A DNA stretch of 64,000 nt from Bradyrhizobium ontarionense. Its GTDB lineage: Bacteria > Pseudomonadota > Alphaproteobacteria > Rhizobiales > Xanthobacteraceae. The stretch covers positions 3,286,001 through 3,350,000 of the forward strand of contig NZ_CP088156.1 of NCBI RefSeq assembly GCF_021088345.1, read 5' to 3'. The position numbers and the translations under genes are program-made. A model generated the notes under the pieces. The model worked only from the letters and a program-made list of their open reading frames with translations. It had not been told where the DNA came from and ran no database searches. This document shows, one piece after another, positions 32,737 to 41,594 of this stretch (within the stretch, counting starts at the first letter, position 1; every line of letters starts with the position of its first letter).

Positions 32737-33939
32737 TCACGCGTTGCTGCGGCGGACGGTCAGGTCGGGGCGCTCGAACACCGCAGGCAGCAGATCGACA
32801 CCGAGGCCCGGCCCGTCCATTGGATAGACATAGCCATCCTTGATCAGCGGCATCGTCGTGACAAGCTCGTTGTACCAGCCCTTGTAGAAGGCGCGCACCG
32901 ATTCCTGGATCAGGGTGTTGGGCTGGCTGAACGACATGTGCACCGCGGCAATGAAGCCGACCGGGCCGATGCAGTCATGCGGAGCGAAGGGGCGATGATA
33001 GGTCTCGGCCATCGCTGCGATCTTGCGCCCCTCCGTGAGACCGCCGGTCCAGCACAGGTCCGCCATCACCACATGCGCGGCGTCGCGGTCGAGCATGTCC
33101 TTGTAGGGGTAACGCGAGCCGAGCGTCTCGCTCGCGGTGACCCAGACGTGGGTCGAGCGGGCATATTCGGCCAGCGCCTGCGGCGAATTCATGCGGATCG
33201 GGTCCTCGTACCAGGTGGGCTGATAGTCCTCCAGCACGCGCGCGATCTGCTTGGCCGTCGGCAGATTCCACAACGAGTGGAACTCGACCATGATCTCCAT
33301 CCTGTCGCCGACCGCCTTCCTGATCTTCTCGAACGGTTCGACGGCCTTCTTCATCTGCGCCGCCGTGATGTAGAGACCCTGGTTCTCCTGCGCCGGCGGA
33401 TCGAACGGCCAGATCTTCATCGCGGAGATCCCGCTTTCGAGCAGGCTCTCGGCGAGCTGATCGGCGCGGTTCATGAAACCGTCGAGATCCTCATACGCGC
33501 TGTCCGTCCCGAGGCTCCAGTTGGAGACCGGGCTGATATTGGTCGAGCGCACGTAGCGCGTGCCGGCACAGGTGTTGTAGATGCGCTGCTTGTCGCGGCA
33601 GAGGCCGCCGAGCATCTGGTGCACCGGCTGGCCGCACACCTTGCCGAACAGATCCCACAGCGCGATGTCGATCGCGGAGGCCGCACGATACTCGACGCCG
33701 GTGGACGATTGCGCCATCGGCAGGTTCAGCATGTCGCGATGGATCGCCTCGATCCGAAGCGGATCGCGTCCGAGCAGGCGGCCGGCAAAGGTGTCATGGA
33801 TCTGGGCTTCGACGGCGCCGGCGCCGTAGAACGTCTCCCCGAGCCCAATCACGCCGGCATCGGTGTGAACGCGGACCCAGATGACGTTGGCGAATTCCTG
33901 CGTGCGCAATGTCTCGATCGCCGTGATCTTCACGCTCAT
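32737..33939 (-). CDS. enolase-superfamily sugar-acid dehydratase
   Basis: A 400-residue mandelate racemase/muconate-lactonizing-type enzyme. The capping domain starts MSVKITAIETLRT; the barrel carries the metal ligands (MVEFHSLWN, WYEDPIR, VTASETLGSR) and the base histidine in FAPHDCIGP. Members of this branch dehydrate aldonates such as gluconate, mannonate or galactonate to 2-keto-3-deoxy acids, which suits KdgK/Eda downstream. GGCGGGAGGAG lies directly before the ATG, an optimal ribosome-binding site that fixes the start. Exact substrate unknown. Confidence 0.85.
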   Translation of the reverse strand: MSVKITAIETLRTQEFANVIWVRVHTDAGVIGLGETFYGAGAVEAQIHDTFAGRLLGRDPLRIEAIHRDMLNLPMAQSSTGVEYRAASAIDIALWDLFGKVCGQPVHQMLGGLCRDKQRIYNTCAGTRYVRSTNISPVSNWSLGTDSAYEDLDGFMNRADQLAESLLESGISAMKIWPFDPPAQENQGLYITAAQMKKAVEPFEKIRKAVGDRMEIMVEFHSLWNLPTAKQIARVLEDYQPTWYEDPIRMNSPQALAEYARSTHVWVTASETLGSRYPYKDMLDRDAAHVVMADLCWTGGLTEGRKIAAMAETYHRPFAPHDCIGPVGFIAAVHMSFSQPNTLIQESVRAFYKGWYNELVTTMPLIKDGYVYPMDGPGLGVDLLPAVFERPDLTVRRSNA

Positions 33940-33995
33940 CTCCTCCCGCCGCATGCTCAATTGGACCGTTTGGCCGGCATCAGCCATACGCGCTC

Positions 33996-34011
33996 TTGTA
34001 ATATATCACAA
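33996..34011. promoter_or_regulatory. divergent operator TTGTAATATATCACAA
   Basis: A 16-bp palindrome with one mismatched pair in the 147-base gap between the leftward enolase-family operon and the rightward GntR gene. Its TTGT...ACAA arms suit an FCD-type GntR protein. The flanking AT-rich DNA probably holds both promoters. Confidence 0.5.
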
Positions 34012-34086
34012 TATGTTTAGTGTTGGCGGCTGTGCCGCGCCCGAGACGCGGCCTTGGGGACAACAGGGAAGCACCGGGGGACAGGC

Positions 34087-34842
34087 ATGGCGCGCCGCAA
34101 AGCCGCTCTGAAAGCGGTGACCGAGGACGACGCGCCGCCGCGGCGCAACCGCGTCAATCTCTTCGAGCTCGCCTATCAGCGGATCGAGGATCTGCTCGTC
34201 AATTGCGAGCTCAAGCCGGGCCGTCTGCTCACCGTCCAGGACCTGCAGAGCATCACCGGCTGCGGCCGCACGCCGGTGCACAGCGCCGTCAATCTGCTGG
34301 CCGCCGATACGCTGATCCTCATCCGGCCGCGCCACGGCCTGCAGATCGCGCCGATCGATCTGGCGCGCGAGCGCCTGCTGCTTGGCCTGCGGCGCGACGT
34401 GGAGCGCTTCGTGATCCGCCTGGCCGCCGACCGCGCCTCGCTGTCCCACCGCAACCAGATGCTGCACATCGAACGGCTCTTGCGCGAACGGCGTTCGACG
34501 CTGTCGATCGACGAGTTCAACAAGCTCGACCGCCGCATCGACGCGCTGATCCTGGCGGCGAGCGGCGAGCCGTTCCTGGCCCATACGATGCGGCCGCTGC
34601 ACACGATCTACCGCCGTGTCGGCTTCATCTACCACCGCCTGCTCGCGAATCATGCCGATCTGAGCGGGACCATCGACCGCCACGTGGCCATTCTCAACAC
34701 CGTAGCCAACAGGCATGCGGAGCGCGCCGTCGCGGCGAGCGATGCGCTGATCGATTTCATGGACCAGATGTTCGAGGACATGGAAGCGGGCATCGATCCC
34801 CGCTTGCTCGACTGCAGCATCGAGCCGCTGCCAGGCACCTGA
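34087..34842 (+). CDS. GntR-family regulator (FCD-like)
   Basis: A 251-residue GntR-type regulator: winged helix (ELAYQRIEDLLVNCELKPGR, then LQSITGCGRTPVHSAVNLL) and an all-helical effector domain (DVERFVIRLAADRASLSHRN ... IDRHVAILNTVANRHAERAV). The usual SRTPVREAL recognition helix is changed to GCGRTPVHSAVNLL, so the operator may differ from the consensus. It is divergent from the idonate/enolase operon and 33 bases ahead of an MFS carrier gene. ATG 34087 is chosen because upstream residues lack family character. Confidence 0.87.
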   Translation: MARRKAALKAVTEDDAPPRRNRVNLFELAYQRIEDLLVNCELKPGRLLTVQDLQSITGCGRTPVHSAVNLLAADTLILIRPRHGLQIAPIDLARERLLLGLRRDVERFVIRLAADRASLSHRNQMLHIERLLRERRSTLSIDEFNKLDRRIDALILAASGEPFLAHTMRPLHTIYRRVGFIYHRLLANHADLSGTIDRHVAILNTVANRHAERAVAASDALIDFMDQMFEDMEAGIDPRLLDCSIEPLPGT

Positions 34843-34875
34843 CACTTCATCGCAACAACATACGGGAGGAACTAC

Positions 34876-36246
34876 ATGTCCATGTCGACCGCAGCCGCGC
34901 CGCAGAGAGTGGCGATCGACGCCGCCGTGCGCCATCTGGTGCAGAACTACAGCCCGAAAGGCAGCCGCATCGGCTGGCTGATGATGGCGTCGATCCTGGT
35001 CGAGGCCTGGGATCTCTATTCGATCGCCTTCGTGCTGATCTTCATCAAGGAGCAGTACAATCCTGGCGCGCTCGAGCTCGGCCTTGCCGCAGCCGGTACG
35101 CAGGGCGGCGCCCTGGTCGGCGCGCTCATCGGCGGCTGGTTGTCCGACAAGATCGGCCGCCGCTGGATGTTCCTGGGAACGATGACGATGTTCGTCGTGC
35201 TGGCGCTGGTGCAGGCGTTCGTGCCCAACATGACATGGCTGATCGTCATTCGCTTCCTGCTCGGCGTCCCACTCGGCAGCGACATCTCGACCGGCTACAC
35301 CTACATCATGGAGTCCATGGCGAAGGGCGAACGCGAGGTCATGGGCAACCGCTGGCAGTTCATGTTCGCCGTCGGCGAGGTGCTGACCATCGGCGTGATC
35401 GTGATCTTCCTGCTGATGGAGATCAATCACGAGACGCTGTGGCGCGTCACGCTGGGCCTGGGCGCCGTGCCGGCGCTGATCATCCTGTTGCTGCGCCACG
35501 ACGTGCCGGAGACGGCGGTCTGGCTGGTGCAGCGCGGCCGTTTCAAGGAAGCCAAGGCGGTCGCCCGCCACATGTACAATGACGACCTGAAGATGCTGCC
35601 GGATCAGGACGTCGTGATTCCCGCGCCCAGCACGCGCGCCTTCATCGCCGATCTGCGCAAGGACCCCATCCGCTGGCGCGCGACCGTGTATGGCTGGATC
35701 GCCTGTTTCGCGCAGGCCTCCGAGTTCTCGACCTTCGCGTTCTACCTGCCGGTCATGTTCGCGATGGTCGGCGTCTCCAGCCTGCTCGGCAACAACCTGG
35801 TCACCATGGCGCTGTTCGCCTTTGCGGCGATCTCCGGCTGGGTCGGGCCGCTGCTGACGCCGAAGATCGGCCATCGCGGCATCAGCATCGCCGGCTTCGG
35901 CATCGTGCTGGTCTCGCTTCTGATCGCGGCCGCGGCGCTCTACACCGATCACAAATACATCCTGCCCTTCGCTGCCGCCGGCATGCTGTGGGGCCACTAT
36001 TGGGACGCCTCGAACTGCATGACCATCCCGACCATGGTGGCGCGTCCTCAATATCGCGGGACCGCAAGCGGCTTCGCCTACATGTTCGTCAAGCTGCCGT
36101 CGTTCCTGGCGATCTTCCTGTTCCCGTCGCTGTTCGCGGCGATCGGCCAGGCCAACGCGACCCTGTTCGTCGCGATCTTCCCGCTGATCGGGCTCCTCGC
36201 TGCGATCTTCATCCTGCCGGAGGTCTATGGCTACGAGCACGATTGA
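34876..36246 (+). CDS. MFS transporter, sugar/sugar-acid H+ symporter type
   Basis: A 456-residue 12-helix major-facilitator carrier. The loop 2-3 motif is GGWLSDKIGRRWMF, and SDISTGYTYIMESMAKGEREVMGNRW matches the sugar-porter loop between helices 4 and 5. The N-terminus has a cytoplasmic segment RHLVQNYSPKGSRIGW before helix 1. GGGAGGA precedes the ATG. Downstream of the GntR gene and divergent from sugar-acid catabolism, it probably imports the aldonate or idonate degraded by that operon. A degraded copy of the N-terminal segment lies at 44113-44217. Confidence 0.9.
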   Translation: MSMSTAAAPQRVAIDAAVRHLVQNYSPKGSRIGWLMMASILVEAWDLYSIAFVLIFIKEQYNPGALELGLAAAGTQGGALVGALIGGWLSDKIGRRWMFLGTMTMFVVLALVQAFVPNMTWLIVIRFLLGVPLGSDISTGYTYIMESMAKGEREVMGNRWQFMFAVGEVLTIGVIVIFLLMEINHETLWRVTLGLGAVPALIILLLRHDVPETAVWLVQRGRFKEAKAVARHMYNDDLKMLPDQDVVIPAPSTRAFIADLRKDPIRWRATVYGWIACFAQASEFSTFAFYLPVMFAMVGVSSLLGNNLVTMALFAFAAISGWVGPLLTPKIGHRGISIAGFGIVLVSLLIAAAALYTDHKYILPFAAAGMLWGHYWDASNCMTIPTMVARPQYRGTASGFAYMFVKLPSFLAIFLFPSLFAAIGQANATLFVAIFPLIGLLAAIFILPEVYGYEHD

Positions 36247-36253
36247 CTTGTGC

Positions 36254-36281
36254 GGGCGGATCCGCTGATGCGGTTCCGCCC
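36254..36281. terminator. bidirectional hairpin between MFS and uxuA
   Basis: GGGCGGA ... TCCGCCC with an inner CGC/GCG pair lies in the 43-base gap between convergent genes, followed by CCTT on one side. It probably terminates both units. Confidence 0.65.
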
Positions 36282-36289
36282 CTTGGCTC

Positions 36290-37486
36290 TCACACCGGCA
36301 GCCGATTGATGGCCGCCACCGCGGTCATCACGCCGCGGATCTCGGCTAGGCCTTTGAGCCGGCCGACCAGCGGATAGCCCGGATGGGTGCCGCGCCCGAT
36401 GTCATCCGCGAGCTCGTGGCCGTGGTCGGGCCGGAACGGGATGCGCCAGTCCGGTTCGCCCGCGGCCTTGCGGCGGGCCTGCTCCTTGAGCAGCGTCGTC
36501 ACCACTGAAACCATGTCGACGTCGCCGCGCAGATGCTCGGCCTCCATGAAGGAGCCGTCGAGCATCTTGCTGACGTTGCGCAGATGCACGAAACGGATAT
36601 GGGGTGCAAAGCGCTCGGCAAGCCGCGGCACGTTGTTCTGCCCGCCGGCACCGAGCGCGCCGGTGCAGAAGGTGATGCCGTTGGCGGGGGACGGACAGGC
36701 ATCGACGATGAATTGCAGATCGTCGGCATTCGAGACCACGCGCGGCAAACCGAACAGGTCGCGCGGCGGATCGTCGGGATGGACGCAGAGGCTGACGCCG
36801 CACTCCTCGGCCGTCGGCACCACCTCGCGCAGGAAGCGCGCGTAGTTGGCGCGCAGCTCGGCGTGACCGATATCGCGATATTTTTCCAGCATGCCGCGCA
36901 GCCCGGGCACGTCGTAGCGATCATAGGCCCCGGGTAGCCCCGCCATGATGGTCGCGAGCAGCCGATCCTTGTCGGACTCGGACGCCTGCGCTACCCATGC
37001 CTTGGCGCGGTCGAGCACGTCGGAGGAGAACTCGGCCTCGGCGCCGGGACGCTGTAGGATGTAGCAGTCGAACGCGGCAAAGCGATCCAGATCGAAGCGC
37101 AATGCAGTCGCGCCGCCGGGAAGCCGGAAGGCGAGCTCGGTGCGGGTCCAGTCCAGCACCGCCATGAAATTGTAGCAGACAGTGGTGACACCGCAGGCGG
37201 CGAGGTTGCGCAGCGACTGCCGGTAATTGTCGAACAGATCGGTGAGGTCGCCCTCGCCGAGCTTGATCGCCTCAGAGACCGGGAGGCTCTCGACCACGCT
37301 CCAGCGCAGCCGCAGCGACGAGTCGCCCTCGATCATGCCGATGCGCTTGACGATCTCGTCCGTGCTCCACACCACGCCGTAGGGAATGTGGTGCAGCGCC
37401 GTCACGATCCCGGTCGCGCCGGTCTGACGGACCTGCGGCAGGGTGATGGGATCATCGGGTCCGAACCAGCGCCACGTCTGTTCCAT
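36290..37486 (-). CDS. uxuA: mannonate dehydratase
   Basis: A 398-residue UxuA converting D-mannonate to 2-keto-3-deoxygluconate. It starts MEQTWRWFGPDDPITLPQVR, the family hallmark; later segments HHIPYGVVW, CYNFMAVLDWTRTEL, SLCVHPDDPP, FCTGALGAGGQNNV and RPDHGHELADD carry the metal ligands (Cys/His/Asp). The ATG at 37486 fits the family start. It lies next to a GntR regulator and TRAP transporter and close to the UxuB-like reductase, so the hexuronate route ends here and feeds KdgK/Eda. Confidence 0.96.
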   Translation of the reverse strand: MEQTWRWFGPDDPITLPQVRQTGATGIVTALHHIPYGVVWSTDEIVKRIGMIEGDSSLRLRWSVVESLPVSEAIKLGEGDLTDLFDNYRQSLRNLAACGVTTVCYNFMAVLDWTRTELAFRLPGGATALRFDLDRFAAFDCYILQRPGAEAEFSSDVLDRAKAWVAQASESDKDRLLATIMAGLPGAYDRYDVPGLRGMLEKYRDIGHAELRANYARFLREVVPTAEECGVSLCVHPDDPPRDLFGLPRVVSNADDLQFIVDACPSPANGITFCTGALGAGGQNNVPRLAERFAPHIRFVHLRNVSKMLDGSFMEAEHLRGDVDMVSVVTTLLKEQARRKAAGEPDWRIPFRPDHGHELADDIGRGTHPGYPLVGRLKGLAEIRGVMTAVAAINRLPV

Positions 37487-37539
37487 GTCGTTTACCTTCC
37501 TAAAAATCACACATCATGGCGCGACCGAGCTTCGACAGA

Positions 37540-38265
37540 TCACCGCCGCCGTCGCGCCCGCGTCCGCGGCTCGGCCTGCGCGACCTCTTCCTGGCGCGAA
37601 AAGATGCCGTCGGCACGGCGGAACACCTCGCGCAGATGGCGGCGCATCGCCGCAACGGCCTGGGCCTCGTTGCAGGCGGCGAGCCCCTCCAGGATCTCCT
37701 GATGCTGTGCAATCAGGAGTGGAATATGGCCGGCGTCTTCCTTCAGGGTCAGATGGCGCACGCGGTCGAAATGAATCTTGGTCTGGCGGATCACCTGCCA
37801 CACATGCGGGTGCCGGCTGGTGCGGGCGATGGTCTGGTGGAACGCCTCGTCATGCGCGTAGAACTCTTCGGGCGTCGCTGCCGCCATCTGTTTCTCGATC
37901 AGCTCGCTCAACTCGCGCAGCGACGTCGCATCCATGTAGCGCACGGCCTCCGCGACCAGGGCGCATTCCAGATGCTCGCGGATGAACTGCGCCTCGCCGA
38001 AGGCTTCGCGCGACACCGGCGCCACCACGCTGCCGCTCTGCGGATAGATGCGGACGAGATCGACGTCGGCGAGCTTGATCAGGGCCTCGCGCACGGGGGT
38101 GCGGCTGACGCCGAGCCGTTCGCACAGATCGAGCTCGGCCATCGGCGTGCCCGGCGGCAGCGCGCCGGAGACGATGTCCTCGAGCAGCCGCTCATAGACC
38201 TGGTCGGCCAGCCGCCGCCCTGCCTTGCCGTCCATCCGCGTCAGAGGTGTCAGATCATCATCCAT
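37540..38265 (-). CDS. GntR-family regulator (FCD type)
   Basis: A 241-residue FCD-type GntR protein. Winged helix with ELDLCERLGVSRTPVREALIKL, and an FCD domain with the metal-binding residues (REHLECALVAEAVRYM, HDEAFHQTIARTSRHP, AQHQEILEGLAACNEAQA). The C-terminus is basic (RTRARRRR). It sits between uxuA and the TRAP permease on the same strand, and likely senses a hexuronate intermediate in the manner of ExuR/UxuR. A candidate operator is the 20-bp palindrome at 41504-41523. Confidence 0.9.
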   Translation of the reverse strand: MDDDLTPLTRMDGKAGRRLADQVYERLLEDIVSGALPPGTPMAELDLCERLGVSRTPVREALIKLADVDLVRIYPQSGSVVAPVSREAFGEAQFIREHLECALVAEAVRYMDATSLRELSELIEKQMAAATPEEFYAHDEAFHQTIARTSRHPHVWQVIRQTKIHFDRVRHLTLKEDAGHIPLLIAQHQEILEGLAACNEAQAVAAMRRHLREVFRRADGIFSRQEEVAQAEPRTRARRRR

Positions 38266-38283
38266 GACGGCAGTCTATCCGAT

Positions 38284-40143
38284 TCACAGGAAGCCGATCG
38301 AGATCCACGGCAGGAACACGATCAGCAGCAGCGCAATCAGGAGCGCGGCGAGATGCGGCCAGACGTGGCGGATGACCTCGTCCGGCGAGGCGCGGCCGAT
38401 GGCGCAGGCGAGATAGAAGCCGACGCCGAACGGCGGCGTGAACAGGCCGAGGCCCATCGCGAACACCGCGATGATGGCATAGTGCACCTCGTGCACGCCC
38501 ATCATGCGCGCGATCGGAAACAGCAGCGGTCCGAACAGCACCACGGCCGGCACGCCCTCGAGCACGCTGCCGAGCACGACAAAGGCGAGCGCGGAGATCA
38601 GCAGGAAGCCCCAGCGCCCGCCGGGCACCGCGACCATCATGTCGACGAGCTGCTGCGAGAAGCCGGACTGGGTCAGCGCCCAGGCCATGCCGGTCGCAGC
38701 CCCCACCACCAGCAGGATGGCGCCGGACAGTGACGCCGTATCGACCAGGATCGGATAGACGCGCTTCCAGTCGAACTGGCGATAGACGAAGATGCCGACC
38801 AGCACGGTGTAGATGACGCCGATCGCCGCGACCTCGGTCGCCGTCGCCACGCCTTCGACCACGGCCGAGCGGATCACGATCGGCAGACCGAGACCGGGGA
38901 TGGCGATCGCGAACAGGCGCAGCCGCGTCTTGGCATCGAAGCGCTGCGCCCCGCTCATGTCCTCCTTGCGGGTCTGCATGTAGACCACGACGGACAGCGC
39001 GATCAGGCCGACCACCGCCGGAAGAAGCCCGCCGGTGAACAGCGCCGCGATCGACACGCCGGTCACCGATCCCACCGTGATCAACACGATCGACGGCGGG
39101 ATCGTCTCCGACATCACGGCCGAGGCCGACAGCAGCGACACCAGATCGCCTTCCGAGCTGCCGCGCTGCTTCATCTCGGGGAACAGTGCCGGCGCGACCG
39201 CGGCCATGTCGGCCGCCTTGGCGCCGGAGATGCCCGAGACCAGATACATCGCGCCGAGCAGCACATATTGCAGCCCGCCGCGCAGATGGCCGATGAGGGA
39301 GATCAGGAACATGATCATCGCCCGCGCCAGCCCCGCGATCTCGATCAGCGCCCCCAGCAGCACGAACATCGGCACCGCCAGCAGCACCATGTGCGACATG
39401 CCCTCGCTGACCCGGCCGGGCACGATCGAGACCGGCACCGTGGTGCTGAAATGCAGATAGGCGACGGTGGCGAGCAGGAAGGCGAAGGCGATCGGCGTGC
39501 CGATCACCATCGCGGCCGCGACGAGAGCGAAGAAGAAGATCACGAGATTGTAGTTGCCGAGGTCTTCGAGCACGGGCGCCGCCGCGTAGAGCAGGCCTGC
39601 GCCCGTCAGCACCAGCGCCAATGCGCCGATGATCTGCATCAGGCTCGCCTGCTGGATCAGCCGGTCGACCGCGGTCAGCAGCATCAGCAGCACGCCGGCT
39701 AGCATCGCAGCCTCGCGAAACCCTTCGCTGATCTCGAGCACCGGCATCTGGCTGATCAGATGGCTCTCGACGTGATGCCAGGACGGCACCACCAGCGCGA
39801 CCAGCACGGTGCAGACCAGCATCAGCCCAAGCGCATCGGTGCGCGCTCGCCACGCCGGCGACAGATGGCGCACGAAGGCGGTCAGCCGCATGTGCTCGGC
39901 GCGGCGCAACGCAACGACTGCACCGAGCATCGCCAGCCAGACGAACAGCACGGTGGCCAGTTCGTCGGACCAGATCAGTGGCGCGTTGAAGACGTAACGC
40001 GCCACTGTGGCTGCGCCCAGCAGCACCAGCTCGGCCACGACGATCGCCGCGGCCAGCGCTTCCACGCTGCGTCCGAGCAGATGATCGAACCGGGCGAACG
40101 CACCATGCGACGGCACCGAGGTCGCAGTCATCTCAACGGCCAT
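38284..40143 (-). CDS. TRAP transporter fused permease (DctQ-DctM)
   Basis: A 619-residue fusion of the small (DctQ, four helices, residues ~20-180) and large (DctM, ~12 helices, ~195-615) TRAP permease subunits. The small unit has FDHLLGRSVEALAAAIVVAE and YVFNAPLIWSDELATVLFVW; the large unit has GTPIAFAFLLATVAYL, GISGAKAADMAAVAP and FTPPFGVGFYLACAI. Such fusions use a Na+/H+ gradient and a binding protein to import organic acids. The binding protein is encoded upstream (40394-41410). Confidence 0.93.
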   Translation of the reverse strand: MAVEMTATSVPSHGAFARFDHLLGRSVEALAAAIVVAELVLLGAATVARYVFNAPLIWSDELATVLFVWLAMLGAVVALRRAEHMRLTAFVRHLSPAWRARTDALGLMLVCTVLVALVVPSWHHVESHLISQMPVLEISEGFREAAMLAGVLLMLLTAVDRLIQQASLMQIIGALALVLTGAGLLYAAAPVLEDLGNYNLVIFFFALVAAAMVIGTPIAFAFLLATVAYLHFSTTVPVSIVPGRVSEGMSHMVLLAVPMFVLLGALIEIAGLARAMIMFLISLIGHLRGGLQYVLLGAMYLVSGISGAKAADMAAVAPALFPEMKQRGSSEGDLVSLLSASAVMSETIPPSIVLITVGSVTGVSIAALFTGGLLPAVVGLIALSVVVYMQTRKEDMSGAQRFDAKTRLRLFAIAIPGLGLPIVIRSAVVEGVATATEVAAIGVIYTVLVGIFVYRQFDWKRVYPILVDTASLSGAILLVVGAATGMAWALTQSGFSQQLVDMMVAVPGGRWGFLLISALAFVVLGSVLEGVPAVVLFGPLLFPIARMMGVHEVHYAIIAVFAMGLGLFTPPFGVGFYLACAIGRASPDEVIRHVWPHLAALLIALLLIVFLPWISIGFL

Positions 40144-40180
40144 TGCACCCTCCCAGACCCACCCTGCTGCGCCACTCCAT

Positions 40181-40326
40181 CGTCATTCCGGGGTAAGGCC
40201 GCAGGCCTTGAACCCGGAATCTCGACATTGTCTTGCTACCATTCCTGATGACTTCGAGATTCCGGGTTCAATCGCCAACGCGCAGCTGCTTCGCTGCTGC
40301 GCGCTGTCGATTGCCCCGGAATGACG
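40181..40326. repeat. intergenic palindromic repeat, 'GTCATTCCGG' family, copy 4
   Basis: CGTCATTCCGGGGTAAGGCC and CGATTGCCCCGGAATGACGG frame the element; inner arms are GAACCCGGAATCTCGA/TCGAGATTCCGGGTTC-like. It lies between dctP and the fused permease, another case of a hairpin behind a binding-protein gene. Confidence 0.83.
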
Positions 40327-40393
40327 GTGACCATGCAACTGTCGATCTGCTTGTCACACCACCGTACCAACCCATCCCATCGCACGCGCCGTC

Positions 40394-41410
40394 TCAGAGC
40401 TGGCCGACGGATTTTTCCAGCAGGCCCCACACCTCGGCGCCGAACTTGGTTTTCCAATCGGCGTAGAAGCCCGCGGTGCGCAGCGCATCACGGAACGGCT
40501 TGGTGTCGATCTTGTTGAAGGCGACGCCGGCGGCCTGCATCTCGGCCTGCGCCTTCTCGTTGAAGCTCTGGATGTCCTGGCGTTCCTTGACGGCCGCCTC
40601 CGACAGCGCCGCGGTGATGGCCTCGCGCACGTCGGCCGGCAGGCCGTTCCAGCGCGTCGCATTGGCGAAGATGTGGTGGCCGTCCCAGATGTGGCCGGAG
40701 AGCGCGATGTATTTCTGCACCTCGTAGAGCTTGGCACTCTGGATCAGCGCCAGCGGATTCTCCTGGCCGTCGACAATATGTGTCTGCAGCGCCGCATACA
40801 GCTCGCCGAAATTGATCGGCGTCGGTGCAGCACCGAGCGTCTTGAACAGCGTCACCCACAGCGGATTGCCGGGGACGCGGATCTTGAAGCCCTTGAGATC
40901 GTCGGGCGAGGTGATCGGCTTGGCACTGGAGGTGATGTTGCGATAGCCGTTGTCGAGGCACTTCGGCAGCACATGCAGGCCGACCTTGGCGAACTCGCCG
41001 CGGACGTGATTGCCGAGATCGCCATCCATCGCCGACCACACCTGGTCATAGCTCTCGAAGGCGAAGGCCACCGCATTGATGCCGCCGATCGGCACCACGG
41101 TCTGGTTCACGCCCGAGGTCGACATGAAGTCGAGCGCGCCGGTGCGGACTTGCGAGAACATGTCGGGCTCGCTGCCGAGCTGGCTGTTCGGATAGACCTG
41201 CAGGTCGACCAGGCCGCTGGTCTGCTTCTTGATGACTTCGGACGCCTCGATGATGCGGACGACGCCGGGATGCGTGGCGGGAAACGCCGTGCCGTAGCGC
41301 AGGCGATACTTGGCCGATTGCGCCTGGGCCGGCGCGAACGCCAGGGCTGAGGCGCCCGCAAGCGCGGTGCCGACGAAGCGGCGACGGGACATGGATGTGG
41401 GCAAAGACAT
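40394..41410 (-). CDS. TRAP transporter substrate-binding protein (DctP)
   Basis: A 338-residue periplasmic TRAP binding protein with a twin-arginine-like leader (MSRRRFVGTALAGASALAFA, cleavage after PAQAQ). The mature part contains QVYPNSQLGSEPDMFSQVRTG, the conserved arginine in FKIRVPGNPLW that binds the carboxylate, and LYAALQTHIVDGQENPLALI. It would bind a carboxylated sugar such as a hexuronate. ATG 41410 is used because the leader begins there. Confidence 0.92.
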   Translation of the reverse strand: MSLPTSMSRRRFVGTALAGASALAFAPAQAQSAKYRLRYGTAFPATHPGVVRIIEASEVIKKQTSGLVDLQVYPNSQLGSEPDMFSQVRTGALDFMSTSGVNQTVVPIGGINAVAFAFESYDQVWSAMDGDLGNHVRGEFAKVGLHVLPKCLDNGYRNITSSAKPITSPDDLKGFKIRVPGNPLWVTLFKTLGAAPTPINFGELYAALQTHIVDGQENPLALIQSAKLYEVQKYIALSGHIWDGHHIFANATRWNGLPADVREAITAALSEAAVKERQDIQSFNEKAQAEMQAAGVAFNKIDTKPFRDALRTAGFYADWKTKFGAEVWGLLEKSVGQL

Positions 41411-41503
41411 TGGCAAACCTCCCCTGCCGGCCCGCTGCGGGGCCTTTTGTATGTCATTCCTGTATCTCAAGCCTATAAGGGATACCAATATAGGTTTCAA
41501 TAG

Positions 41504-41523
41504 ATAACTTGTATCCAAGTTAT
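41504..41523. promoter_or_regulatory. 20-bp perfect palindrome in the dctP/dehydrogenase divergent gap
   Basis: ATAACTTGTATCCAAGTTAT has perfect 8-base arms around TATC. Its core TTGTATCCAA resembles FadR/ExuR-type GntR operators (TNGTATACNA). It lies 94 bases from dctP and 72-91 from the divergent dehydrogenase start, where one GntR repressor could control both. Confidence 0.6.
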
Positions 41524-41594
41524 GAGGTTGCTATACGACGACAGCCCACGGTCGAGATGAGCGCCCAAGAAGCGCCCAAGGGATGGAGGAACGC

